A DNA stretch of 64,000 bases from Strigops habroptila (taxonomy: Eukaryota; Chordata; Aves; Psittaciformes; Psittacidae), in contig NC_044288.2 in NCBI RefSeq assembly GCF_004027225.2, positions 17,556,744 to 17,620,743 on the forward strand, in the 5' to 3' direction. The position numbers and the translations under genes were made by a program. Under the pieces are notes generated by a model that searched no databases, was not told the origin of the DNA, and was given only the letters and a program-made list of their open reading frames with translations. Of this stretch, positions 47,301 to 58,623 are shown piece by piece (position 1 is the stretch's first letter; each line of letters starts with the position of its first letter).

Positions 47301-50300
47301 TAAACAAAAGCCAACTGTGCATAAAATACATCAGAGGGGCAGCAATGACCAGGAATTTTTTGTCCTTTCAGTGAATTATATCTTCACTCTAAATTTATCA
47401 ACTCGGTGTTGGTTTCGGTACTATGGAAGGTTGAATCTTCCTGTGCCATGCCTATTTTTAGAAACTTGATCGACAGTATTTACCTTTACTCTAGAGGTAA
47501 AAACCCAACACTAAGTACAAGAGTGACATAATTAAAATAGCTGGAGACATTACCTTCTAATAGAATCAAAACATATGGTGAAACTTTTAGTATCGCCCTA
47601 CTCAAGGTGAATAGCTTTATTCACTTCAAGTCCTAGCAAGCTGGTATAAGCCAAGTTCCTCTGTTACTGCATGATGTAGATGTATTTAGAAAGCTAGAGC
47701 TTGGCAGTAAAATCTGAACAAGTGACAAACAGTTAATGTAATTCCACCAACTGAAATCCAGCATTTTAATATGACATCTCTTTCTCAAGGATACCAGGCT
47801 TCCTGTGCAACGTGCCTCCGTGGGCTGCAAAGCACTGTGCAGCACAGCAGTCATTACAGAGCTCTAATAGCTACTCAAAGCCCCAGAAAGTAGAGGGAGT
47901 TGAATTCAGAAGAAGGGAGGAAGAGGTTTTAAAATGCTAATAAAAACGTGTAATGTACATGTAAAAATAACATAAAGGGTATAATGCTTAATAAGTTTAA
48001 TGTCAACTCAGGAAATCTACTTAGAAAATAATCTGAGAGTTCATTATGACAAACGGTGACAAGCTTTAGGGAAGCTGCTGTTTTTAAAAAGGCAAAATTT
48101 CAGCTGCTTTCCCCCCTGAAGTTACATATTGCCAAATGTCTGAATACCTTAATTCTTATGCTCCAATACAAAGCATTTACAATATTGTAACACCTACTAC
48201 AATGAAAATAATCCTTGGTTACAGTCCTGTCCCTTTCCCTTCATATTGTCTTTTCACACAACATTACCGCTTTGTTACCTTCTAGGTGAAGGTTAGTTCT
48301 TATTTCTGTTGTTAAGGCTCCATTTCTACATGCAGAAGAGAGGATTTCAGTATCCTTTGAAGACCCACTAAGTGTTACTGCTGAAAACCACCAAGAAATG
48401 GTTCAATTAGTTTCAGTGGTAGGTATTCTTTGGATTCTGTGGAAAACTATACCTACAGTAGGTACAATGATGAAATTATTTCACTCAGGCTATGATTTCA
48501 TGCCAGCTATCAACAGACACAGGTCTAGATAAATTCAAAGCAGCAAGCACTAGAAAGCTCTGCACATCGCATCATCAAGCCACAAAAAAAGAAGACAAAA
48601 ATTGCAGGTAGTTGCTCTATGACCTTAGGCTACAAGCCAGGTTTCCTGTATTCTCTACTATTATTTTTGGTGCATGACCACAGCTTACACAGGTTTTCTT
48701 GAAACAGGGCAATATAGAGATCTGGTATAGTTTTTGTTAATTACATTTTGCAAACACTTAGAAAATCTGGAATGGAAGTTCCCAATTTAAGATGATAAAG
48801 CATTCAAAAGCATTCTTTCCCGCTTGGCAGACAAATCCATTAATCTCTGTGTTAACAAAACCCGACATTGCTGGTACCTGGTTCTGAGAAAGTATCGCTG
48901 ATGTCATCGTCTTTATCATCCTCATAATCTTCTTCCTCATCATCGTTTTCAGAGAGCTCATGCTCACTGCCGAATCCTTCATCATGGTCCTCATCTTCAA
49001 TATCATCCTCGTCATCCTCATCTTCCTCAGGGTCTCCTTTGGCTGACTGTTCACCCAAACTGTCTGTTACAAAAAGAGAATAGTTGTGCTCTTCTTTCTT
49101 CTGTGAAGAATCTGACACTGATGTGCTGGCGGAAAGACTGCTCTCCCCCACAATGAGCCCTGGAGTTTCCTGGGGTGGACTGAGGAGCAGTTCTTGAGTC
49201 TCTTTGAAAGGCAAAATAGGAGTTGTACTGTGACTGTGCGGGGACTCTATTCCTTTTCTTTCTTGTCTCTTTGCTACAGCACCACAATAGCAGGTGTTTT
49301 CCTTTGCTGCATCAGCATGTGTCTGGCTCAGCACTGGTCTGCTCTGTGGTAAAGGATTGATCTTTACTTTTGCCTTTTTAACATAGTCCTTACATTCAAC
49401 ATGAATGTTCACCTTTTCATTATTGTACACATTGGTCTTCACCATGATTTGTGTACTGGAAGCAGGCTGAGTTGCAGGTTTGCTTGCCTTCTGAACACAG
49501 TCCGACAAAGGTGCCTCAGCCTGAACGTTCTTGGAGGAACAGACTGGGGCTGCTGCTCTGGTTGCAATCTTTTTGCCAGGTAACAAAGGGTTTAAAGGGT
49601 TTTGTTTTACACTAAAGAGCAAATCAGGGTAATAGAGTGAATCAGAAACGGGTTGGGAGTCCTCACTGTTAAGCTGAGCCAGTGTTGGTGTTTTGCTTAT
49701 CACTTCTTCATCTTGGTATGGGCTTGAAAAGTCATCAAGGCCCAGGTAATCCACCTCTTTTGTTCCCCAGATGTCACAGCTGGTTAATTTAGTGTACTTC
49801 GTTAAGTCTTCACAGTAGGTGTCCCATTGCTCCCATTTTGAAGTGAGAGCAGCTTCTTTGTCCAGGATGTCTGTAAAAGACTCCAAGTTCTCAAGGTCTT
49901 TGCAGTCCTCCATTGAAAGTAAGTTGTCTCTGGAACTTTGCTGATAGTCCATTTCTCTGTCCTGTGCATAATAAAACAAGTTAAAATTGTTACAGAAAAA
50001 GTATCAATCATCTCTGTCCTCTATTTAATCTACTATCGTAAGTTTAATTGCAGTGAAGTGTAAGAAAGACAGTGCTAACGTATGAAGATGCCTGAACTTC
50101 ACTTTTAAAAAGCTACTAAAAGATTCTTTTGAGGGTCAGAGTGAAGCCTAGCTTCCATGCTTCAGCAGCAGATCCTTCTGAAGAGATTGCTAAAGATACA
50201 AGTCAAATACTGCTGGATTTTTCTGCTATTGCAAATTCCTAGTTCTGGTCATCAGGAACTAGACTAGTACCAACATCTATTTCATATTTAAGATATGAAA

Positions 50301-51959
50301 GACATCACAGGCAAGCTGTTCTAGTCTCTAATAACCAAGGTCAATCTCTGCTGAGCGCTTAACAAAATATGTTGAAGTTTACCAGTCCCTGGAAAACCTC
50401 ATTCTAAGATGGTCAATTAAAAACTATGAGCTACCTTTCTCCTTTAATGCAGGGAAGAAAGAAAAATAAAGGTTGCTAGTGTAAGTAGCTCATGAGTAAA
50501 TTTTTATTCTGCTTCCCCTGCATTCACAGCTTTGGTGAAGTAGCACAAAACTGCTCTTGCAGAAAAGATTGTAAGGAAGAGTCTCAAGCACCTTTACATA
50601 AGGTGAACACGGCTCTATTTGAGACTTGTATATCAAGCCTTTCCTGATGGCCAGCTTTAACAAGCACCTATTGAGGAAGCATCACATTTGTTGAACAAGC
50701 AGTTAGGCTCTCCCCTCATCAGCAGCCAGCAGTAATGAATAATCTTCTAGCATTCTTGAACAAAATACCCCTTTATTACTACACAAACTCAGGGTATTAA
50801 TCAAGGAGAGGAAGTTATGTAGACACACAGAAAGATGACCTACCAGTTCATACATGAAGTCTGGATCTGAACTGCTTGCCAAGAGATCTGTGCTCATCAG
50901 AGTCTGCTCTGAAAACACATGGCTCCGAAAGGCGTCCCCAAAAGGAGGGTCCATTCCACTCACACTGGGCTACAACAAAATTGATACTGACATTTGAAGC
51001 ATGCTATAAAAAGGCATATTATTTTCTTCAACAAAACACAGAGAGCGCTGACATTTCATCCAAGTCTCTGACCTTGTGCTATACTTCCATCTGGAAGGTT
51101 TTTACCTACACAGATAAGCATGTCATTTCTCAGAGCGAGAGAATGCTTTAAGAGCAGCTAACAACATGCAGCTCTTTAACCAAAGGACACATTTGTATTC
51201 ATCATATAGCTGCAAGAGCATTGCTCATTCATTCTTTTTTGTGGGTTTGAAATTCTCATGCATTTGCCAAGTTTAGGGATCTGTTAGCATTCGTAGAAGA
51301 GGAGAGTGAGTACTGGCAAGATCTGTGAGTATCAACAGGCACTACACGCTTGCAGGGCCTTCACCCTAATGCAAACTATTTTGTACTAAACCAGTGTTGA
51401 CTGTATAACCATTAGAACTCATAAAATTTCCACCTGAGGTAAAAAAAGTAAGACTGATTTCAACTCAATCAGGAGTGCTCTCACCTCTTGAGAGCAAAGT
51501 GGAACTTTGCAAACAAACATTATGCAGGATGACTGGGCATGCAGGGAATGGGCAGCAAGGCTTTCTGCTACATTGAATTCCAGACCTTTTTCTCTTCTAG
51601 ACACACTCGCCCTGAGGGTTGGGAAGGGAGAAACACTGTTCTGCTGAAGGTCGTTTGGTGTGCTGATGTGTGAATCACTGCAGTAATAAAAGGCTGCTCT
51701 CCAGGCATCCACCCTCATCAAGGCAACAACTTTGCTCAATCTTGCTGTGTGAACAAATACAGCACCAGGAGCACAGCTTCCAGCACAGACACTACTGAGA
51801 CCCTAAAAAGTATGCACCATTTAATCTCTTCTAAATTCTCCCTTCCAATGCCACTCAAATTTGCTCTTAAACTTTCTTTTCCTTTTTTTTTCACTGTAAA
51901 TAAGGAAGCAAAATTATTTCTAGAAGCAAGTAAAACCATAACTGACTTACCTGAGGCAT
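41246..51959 (-). CDS. CREBRF: CREB3 regulatory factor (Luman recruitment factor), eight coding exons
   Basis: Joining 51959-51951, 50969-50844, 49961-48878, 44835-44641, 42901-42712, 42267-42194, 41779-41657 and 41361-41246 gives 638 residues; human CREBRF has 639. The protein begins [15 protein letters not shown] and has a long acidic tract at about 355-399. A conserved block follows at about 425-470 ([20 protein letters not shown]). A bZIP-like basic region lies near 522-545 ([18 protein letters not shown]) with a coiled segment to about 575, and the end is RIPMSKV. CREBRF is a nuclear factor that recruits and destabilises CREB3/Luman in the unfolded protein response and is the counterpart of fly REPTOR, downstream of TORC1 and starvation. 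Every junction is GT-AG and keeps phase. The minus-strand gene precedes BNIP1 in tandem. The introns between coding exons hold no other gene I can support. Confidence 0.97.
41503..41572 (+). repeat. (TTCTA)n-like low-complexity tract
   Basis: Irregular repeats of ATTCTATTCTA and TTGTCTATTATTC in CREBRF intron DNA between the last two coding exons. It may be a decayed microsatellite. Confidence 0.6.
41657..41779 (-). CDS. CREBRF: CREBRF coding exon 7 (coiled segment)
   Basis: Completes Asp560 and codes [18 protein letters not shown] onward, the leucine and isoleucine-rich helix that follows the basic region. Acceptor TTTGCAG, donor CTTG|GTAAGC. Confidence 0.95.
41913..42001 (+). repeat. Pair of 18-base direct repeats
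   Basis: The word ATAATTTACATCTGTAAA occurs at 41913-41930 and 41984-42001, 71 bases apart. Its core TTTACATCTGTAAA is itself near-palindromic. It lies in a CREBRF intron. Confidence 0.85.
42194..42267 (-). CDS. CREBRF: CREBRF coding exon 6 (basic region)
   Basis: Completes Arg535 and codes [21 protein letters not shown] onward. The bZIP-like basic region is split between this exon and the previous one. Acceptor TTACTATAG, donor TATG|GTAAAT. Confidence 0.95.
42712..42901 (-). CDS. CREBRF: CREBRF coding exon 5
   Basis: Completes a split Gly, codes [15 protein letters not shown] onward and ends RKEKNKLAS plus two bases of Arg535. Acceptor TTAAAACAG, donor TTCCAG|GTATGT. Confidence 0.95.
44641..44835 (-). 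CDS. CREBRF: CREBRF coding exon 4 (contains counterpart of human Arg457)
   Basis: Completes Gly407 and codes [17 protein letters not shown] onward to GLHHG. Arg456 in [10 protein letters not shown] is encoded CGA and aligns, with a one-residue offset, to human Arg457, the site of the Samoan body-size variant R457Q. Acceptor ACTTTTAG, donor CATG|GTAAGA. Confidence 0.95.
45263..45332 (-). repeat. CR1 LINE 3'-end fragment
   Basis: CGTAGAATATTCTGAGTTGG, then AGGGACCCATTAGGATCATT and CCTAACTCCTG match the reverse complement of an older CR1 3' end. It is in the CREBRF intron at 44836-48877, in the same orientation as the gene. Confidence 0.75.
48878..49961 (-). CDS. CREBRF: CREBRF coding exon 3 (large central exon)
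   Basis: Codes for residues 46-406 plus one base of Gly407, starting DREMDYQQ after acceptor TTATGCACAG. It carries the conserved stretch [17 protein letters not shown] and ends in an Asp/Glu-rich tract with the interrupting motif [14 protein letters not shown]. The donor is CCAG|GTACCA. It is by far the largest coding exon, as in mammals. Confidence 0.96.
50844..50969 (-). CDS. CREBRF: CREBRF coding exon 2
   Basis: Residues 4-45, [14 protein letters not shown] onward to DPDFMYEL, in phase 0 on both sides. Acceptor TTTGTTGTAG, donor GAACTG|GTAGGT. Confidence 0.95.
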
Positions 51960-52128
51960 TTCCAAGCCCAGATTCCCCAAATCCAATTCCAAACTTCTTG
52001 GTTTATTCACTTGTAGATTCCTTTCCAGCTTTACTTCAGTGTCAGTGAGTTTACACAATCCATGCAATGAAATTTTTCCTTAGGGTAACTTCAGTTCACC
52101 CTGATGGAGCTCTTTTATTTGTAGACTT
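51951..52128 (-). CDS. CREBRF: CREBRF exon with start codon (mostly 5' UTR)
   Basis: Only the last nine bases (51959-51951, Met-Pro-Gln) are coding; donor CCTCAG|GTAAGT. The start has a purine at -3 (GAAATGC). The 5' boundary at 52128 is inferred from the acceptor TTTATTCTACACAG. The UTR part contains a short upstream ORF at 52063-52031. The ATG choice matches the human N-terminus MPQPSVSG. Confidence 0.8.
52031..52063 (-). promoter_or_regulatory. CREBRF: Upstream ORF in the CREBRF leader (10 codons plus stop)
   Basis: A short ORF encoding MDCVNSLTLK then TAA ends 71 bases before the CREBRF start codon. Its ATG has a weak context (T at -3, G at +4). It is transcribed only if the exon boundary near 52128 is right. 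Confidence 0.45.
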
Positions 52129-53262
52129 CTGTGTAGAATAAACACATCAAACCCCCAAGGAGGTAAGTAATGCTTTACCAAAAAGGTACTGCTTAAAAAA
52201 CAGCCAAAGTGAAGTAAAGACAAAAATTTCCCCTGAAAAGTGATTATTCCTCATGCTGGAATGTGTAGCAATTTTCTTCTCTTGCCACCTTTCATGGAAT
52301 GAAAAGCCACAGATGCTACAGAACACAGTTCCTGCAAACCCCTTTTTGGCTGAGTTACATTTTGTTGCCTTTTTTCCTCCGTACTGAGACCAGGAGCTCT
52401 ATAGACACATGAAAAGAAAAGCCTGCCTAATTGGAAATAATGACTAGCACACTGCTGGGTGTACAGGAGAGAAACAATCTTTATGACTAATAGAACAGAG
52501 CCAATAAATGCTAAAAATGTCTCAGGCAAACGTCTCACAATTTCAGAATAATTTCAGAACAGGCACTAATACTGTTTCAGCGATATCTTCTTCAGAGATG
52601 AATCCATACAGCATCAGATAAGATTCTATCAATCACTCATATAGCAACATCTAGTGGCAGAGGATTACAGCGAGCGTGCTCCCCAGCCAGCAGCAGAGGA
52701 AGGGGAGAGACAGACCTCACCGACAGAACAAAGTAAAAATTGTGCCAAATTCAGAGTTGCCTAATAATGATCTATTCATCATTCTCCTCTATTGATTTCA
52801 AGTAAGGTGCATGTTGAAATTGGTCCAATTTATCTGTAAGTAGTTTTGCCAGTTGAGTAGTTTCTATAGACCTGCTGCTACTTCAGATGAGTATCTAAAG
52901 ACTTTTCCAAGCTTCGTATCCTGAATTTTTTACCAACACAAGGAAAAACTGAACTGTAGAAAAGCAAGCGCCTTAGCACAAACATCAGTAACTGTATCTA
53001 CACTAAGGTATGACAAAAGACTCGTGAGTAACAGGAAGTAAAAAAGAACAATGTTATACCAAAAGCAGTAATAGAAAAATCATCCATGGTATCAAACCTT
53101 AGTATCTAATGTAACTACATTGTCTTCAAAGCTGCTGCTTGCTTACTCTCACCAGCCTGCATGAACCCTACCCTTATATAAAGTCTCTTTAACATAAAAG
53201 CAGCATTAGAGGAGCATAATCAAACCCCTGAACCATCACACTTGTACAGTTTTTCAGCATTA

Positions 53263-53839
53263 TCAGTTGTGCTGGTTTTGTCTGGGGTAGAGTTAATTTT
53301 CTTCACAGCAACTAGTATGGGGCTATGGTTTGGATTTGTGCTGGAAACAGTGTTGATAACACAAGGATCTTTTAGTTACTGCTGAGCAGCACTTACACAG
53401 AGCCAAGGCCTTTTCTGCTCCCACACCCCCAGCGAGCAGGCTGGGGGTGCGCAGTAAGTGAAGGGGCCCCAGCTGACCCAATGGATATTCCATGGCACAG
53501 GGCATCATGCTCAACATAAAAAGCTGGGGGAAGAAGAAGGAAGGGGGAACGCTGGGAGCGATGGCATTTGTCTTCCCAAGTCACCATTACGCGTGATGGA
53601 TCCCTGTTTTCCTGGGTATGGCTGAGCACCTGCCTGCGATAGGAAATGGTGAATGAATTCCTTGTTTTGCTTTGCTTGCGTGCATGGCTTTTGCTTTACT
53701 TATTCAAGTGTCTTTATCTCAACCCACAAGTTTTCTCACTTTTGCCCTTCCAACGCTCTCCCCCATCCTGCCACAGGGGAAGCGAGCAAGTGCCTGGGTG
53801 CTGCGTAGTGGCCGGTTGGGGTTAAACCACGACATCAGT
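53263..53839 (+). mobile_element. Solo LTR of an endogenous retrovirus, ERVL-like, with 5-base target duplication
   Basis: A 567-base unit (53268-53834) begins TGTGCTGGTTTTG and ends TTAAACCACGACA, so it has the TG...CA ends of an LTR. It is flanked on both sides by the identical 5-base target duplication TCAGT (53263-53267 and 53835-53839). A TATA-like ATAAAAAG lies at 53516-53523, setting the plus orientation, antisense to CREBRF. No internal retroviral region is present, so it is a recombined solo LTR. A 5-base duplication fits ERVL-type elements. The sequence resembles an LTR family I recall from many neoavian birds; the family name should be checked against a repeat library. Confidence 0.85.
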
Positions 53840-56800
53840 TAAAATATATTTCCTTCTTTGAGCAGAACTCTTCACTCAGCATTGCTCCAAAGTCAGACTT
53901 CGTGCAATCTGCTCAGGCTGCTTATTCCCTTGCTTTGAAAAACAAATAGTAAAGTAGAAGTGTTCTCCTACAGCGGAGCTACACTCAGAACCCTCCTCCC
54001 ACCAGCACATGACAGCATCCCCGTGATTATTCCTACTTTCGGATAGTATCTCAGCTATTTTGTTAAATATAGGCTGAATAGCAACGCCTCAGCATATATG
54101 CCATCAGACTGTGGTAAAACCAGACACTATGCAAAAAAGACTTTACTTATCAAAGCAAAATATAAAGAACCACAGCTACAAGTGCAGTTACACACAAGTT
54201 GTCAGTAAAACCGTGCTACTACTGCCAAAGTGAGCCACTCCTTGTAGAGCCCTGTGTCAAATAAGAACCAGTTCTTTCTGAGAACATTTTATTCCTGCTC
54301 TAAAACTTCCAGGGAACTCTTTTCACTTATCTTGAAGTGACATTTAAAGTTACGTTTGTGTCCCAGTGCAATGTGCCTCAACAATCCCCATCCCCTTTCA
54401 CCCAGCAAAGGCCACAACACAGCAGAACTAGTCCTTCCTCTGCTGTTAAATGTGGCATGAACGAATTACTCACTTTTTAACCTGGCCTGATCTAGGAGAG
54501 AGGACCTGTTCTTTGACACAAATAAATGATGTTCTCATACGCAAAGAGGTGAGAAAGAGATAATCTTTAATACCAGTCTACACCCTCATAGTATCTTACT
54601 CTCTTTCCATGCAGTGGCAGAGATTGATGCCTTTTTCAACAGAATATCAGATTAATACTTTGACGTCAACACCAGAACACCACCACCACCATCTGCGTTC
54701 ACATGGGAGACTGTCAAAGTTCTGCCACTGCATGATATAAAGGGGCAAGAAAGGAGATGTTTGCTGCTCCTTTACCTATTACCCTTTACTATGTTTTTGC
54801 TAAACACGTACCTCAAGGCACTCCACTGTGTTTCATACACAACTAGGAGTGGGGTGGTGGTAAAACTTAATCCGTACTGACACTGATTTCACCAACAACC
54901 AACCAATGCTTCCAAGTGTCAGGACCAGGGAGCTTTCGGATCATTTACGAACCCTCAAACCAGACATTAAATGTTCAAAATACTTCTAACGTCTCAAAGA
55001 CTGGAGTAATCTTTTAGCTATAAACTTACAGCACAATGAGGAATGACAGTGTATGTCCTCCCAGGTCAAAGCAGTGTATCAGCTAATCTAATTGTTCCCA
55101 TAATTCTCCTTAGATTTCATTCTTGACATTTTATAATATTAATATTTAAATGTGATTTGAATCCCATAAGGATCTATTCAAGTATTCTACAACATAAGTT
55201 CTTTCTTGGTAGCTCTGTGGATGCAGGAAACTCATTGAGTCCATAAAAAGAAAGACTCATGAAGCTGCACAATCGAGGCATGCTTCGTGCTCCCAGCAAA
55301 GCAGACCTACTTCCAACTGCTTTCGTAATTCCCCAGAATCATCAAGTTCTTCGTTAAAAGCCTCCCAGTGTTCACACTTAGCTACCAGTATTTTTTCATG
55401 CAACGGTAAATAAAGATGTATGGTAGAAATCAATGACATATGGAAGCACAGATGTAAAATCTGAACTTGCTGTGAAGGAAAATAATTTTGTAGACTGCAG
55501 TTCAGGTCCTATTTCTACAGAATTTAACATTATTGGCACTCTCAGCTCGAGACTGAGTTTGAATAGAATAGTACAGTTGTTATGTTATCTATAATGAATG
55601 CAGATTTGAATGAACTGAAAGATCTGTGGCAGACCTCAAGAGCAGCAGAATAAGAATTACTGAAGATAAATACAGCAGAAATTTCTACTTCAGGACAATT
55701 TTCATTGATGCCTTACAACAACCCTTCCCAAATGCAGAGATAGAGAGGTGAAATCCTGTAGCTGCTTCACAGGAGGAGAAGCTGGAATACGCAGCCGCAG
55801 GCAGCGGGCAGGGTGCCACCCGCCTTTTGGCAGCAGCCTGCAGTGAAATCAGATTAAGGTGATTAAGGAGCCAGTCCCTGGGTTGGTTCTGTGTTTGCAG
55901 ATTCTTGAGTGACAGCAGTGCAGAGCTGTGCTCCCAGGAGAAGGCTTGCTCCTTCACTGGGCGTGAGGAAGGCAAGACATCTATCTCAGGAACTGCTGTG
56001 TTCATCTAGCATTTAAGAATCTGGGGTACTGATGGAGGCATGCATACATACACTGGTTAAAATCCCCGTCAGTAAGTAACCAAACCCTGTCCTACAGAGT
56101 TCATAATTCATTAATCTAATGACAAACTCTAATAAAAAACCCTCTCTGCATTTATCTTTACTTTTTGAAAAATGCACATTTGGAATAGTTTAATAGTGGT
56201 CCCAAGACACCCGAGAAGACTGAACTTCAAACAATCTAATGTTGGGCTATTACATGACATCACTGATGCAGCAGTACATTTAAACTGGCAGACAGCAGGT
56301 CCTAAACTCAAACCACATAGCATTAGTGAGACACGTGGCGGTTCCTGTGCCACTTCTCCAGACCAGTAAAACCCGCTTCTGCCACAATGCATTAGAAGCC
56401 CCTCTAAGAGGAAAACCAAGCTTTCAGCTTGAGAACCCTGAAAGTCTTCCTCAGCCACCTGCATGAATCATTTGTACTGCAGTTATAACTAAAGTTGCTA
56501 TTTCGGTCTCAATTCAGATGTGCATGTTGTTCGATTTGAAAGGCACACAGAGCGTGGCTACACCGTTTTGCTGATTGTACAGTGCTTATTATCACAGCAG
56601 CTAAATGCCTGTTCTAAACACACTACACGAACAATTACACTTTTCATGATGGTGACTGCATTATGCAGCACAGTTTGTCCAAGTTACATTTCTGATGCAG
56701 ATAAAAAACCTGCAGGTCACGAGAGCCTGTCAATGCTCAACCTACAAGCTCAGGGTAAAACATTAGAAACGCCGAACTTTGAAATTCAGAGAATGCACTA

Positions 56801-57845
56801 TGCCAGGTACTTTAAAAGAACCATTATGTGCTATGCAGTGTTTGCTGTATCTGGACATTTTATGAAGCACAGATAAAGATGCAAGAAGTTCTCCTACACT
56901 TCTCTTAAAACTTTTTTCCCTTCCACAGTTTGTGCCAATTTGTCTCCTATTACAGAACATAGTCTGCTCAGCGCAGTCTTCAAGCATAGAACATATTTTT
57001 CTTAGTTTGGTTTCGGAGTGCCGTTTTTGGTTTGGGTTTTTTTTTCCCCCCTTCTTTTTACATGATTCTTCAATTATTAGCCAGACTTACAAAAAATCTT
57101 TTACTTTTCTCCCCCACCACAAAGGCACTAAGTTGGGGATTATTCATAGCATGTGAGCAAAGACACTCTTATAAAAGGTCTTCTTCTGCTTCTACCCACT
57201 GCAGCCTCATTCAGCTGCTCATCCAAAGAAGCGCAGTCCCTCTACCTTCTCAGTGATGTACTTGTATTAAAATACCAGCATAAGCATCCAAGAAATGACC
57301 CCCTTTGCTTCCACTGTCCCGGAGAGCAAACAACAATCTGCTTAAGACACCCAGATCCTAAGTTTGATGGAGCATTGCCAGTTAGAAGAACTAAAGATAC
57401 AAAAACTGTTTCACTTCTTCTAAACCTCTTCCCTTCAGGAGAGGGAAACTGCTACTTCACTGTCTTTGTCTCTTTTCCTCTGCTGACCTTCCCTTCCTGC
57501 CCACTATTATTTTTCTAATCTTACTTGCCCACAGCAGACAGACTTCAAGATCATGAAGTGATACCACTAAACAAAAGCTCTGTCTGCAGTAACACACACA
57601 ACTCCTCAGGTAAAAGAGCTGATGAATTACAGCACTACATTCTCTGTTTGAGTTAATACTCCTACATGTCAATGCCAGCTGCCCAACTTTGCAGGGTTAT
57701 TCCACTTCAACACGACTGCATAAGCAAAGAGGCACGTGCCAATAACTGATCAACATGCAAGATGCCAAAGTACAAAAGTGATTCTTTTTAACCCAACAAA
57801 CAAGGTATTGCATCTACGTATTTTATAACAACTATGCCCGGAATA

Positions 57846-57994
57846 ATCACAGAATCGAAGGACAGTTTGGGTTGGAAAGGACCTTAAGATCATCTAGTTC
57901 CAACCCACCTACCATGGGCAGGGACACCTCACACTAGACCATGTCGCCCAAGGCTCTGTCTAACCTGGCCTTGAACACTGCCGGGGATGGAGCG
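57846..57994 (-). repeat. CR1 LINE 3'-end fragment
   Basis: ATCACAGAATCGAAGGACAG, then GGGTTGGAAAGGACC, CCATGGGCAGGGACACC and CTGGCCTTGAACACTGCC follow the reverse complement of the CR1 3' end very closely. At about 150 bases it is the longest and best-preserved CR1 copy in the window. Confidence 0.92.
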
Positions 57995-58610
57995 TAATAT
58001 ATTCCGCCTAGAAGCAATAGCTCTCCTGTACATTCTGGAACAAAGACCGAGATTTTCTTAATGTTTTAGTGCCACGAGTGGGATGTGCAGCATGTTAAAA
58101 CTTGTTAGAACTGTATTAACACACTTCAAATCACTTAAAAAAAACTTTTTGCAGTTAAAATATGAGTTGCATAAACTTTTATTAAAGTACCACTGTGAAG
58201 TTAAGAGGTTGTTTGCACAAGAGAATTAGCAGGAAGATTCGAAATTTTCTTGAGCCAGAGATTTCCCCTGAAGCAGAATGCGGCCAAAGCAAACAGAAAA
58301 CAAAAGCAAAACTAGACAGCCATTTAGCTGACAATCTCCAGCAACATTCTACATTCCTACATGAAGGTTGTTTCTATATTGTTTTCTGACAGTGCAAAGT
58401 CTTTCAGGGTAAGAAAAAAATATAGTTCTCAGGGAAAAAAACCCACTTACGATGAAAGGATTGGTACAATCTAGTCTACTCTTCATCCTGGAAAATTACG
58501 GTTTGTTATACTTTTGTTAGAAATGGGTTATCAGCACAGCATGCTTCAAAGCCAGCAACAAATCAGAAAAAGTCATCAGTCAAAAACAGTCCAAAATGTA
58601 AATACAAACA

Positions 58611-58623
58611 CCCCCCCCCCCCC
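58611..58623 (+). repeat. Poly-C tract (13 C)
   Basis: A pure C run in CREBRF intron 1, followed by further C- and A-rich sequence. Confidence 0.9.

Noticed and set aside
53268-53834. A full endogenous retrovirus
   Set aside because: Only one LTR is present, flanked directly by the target duplication; there are no gag, pol or env reading frames beside it.
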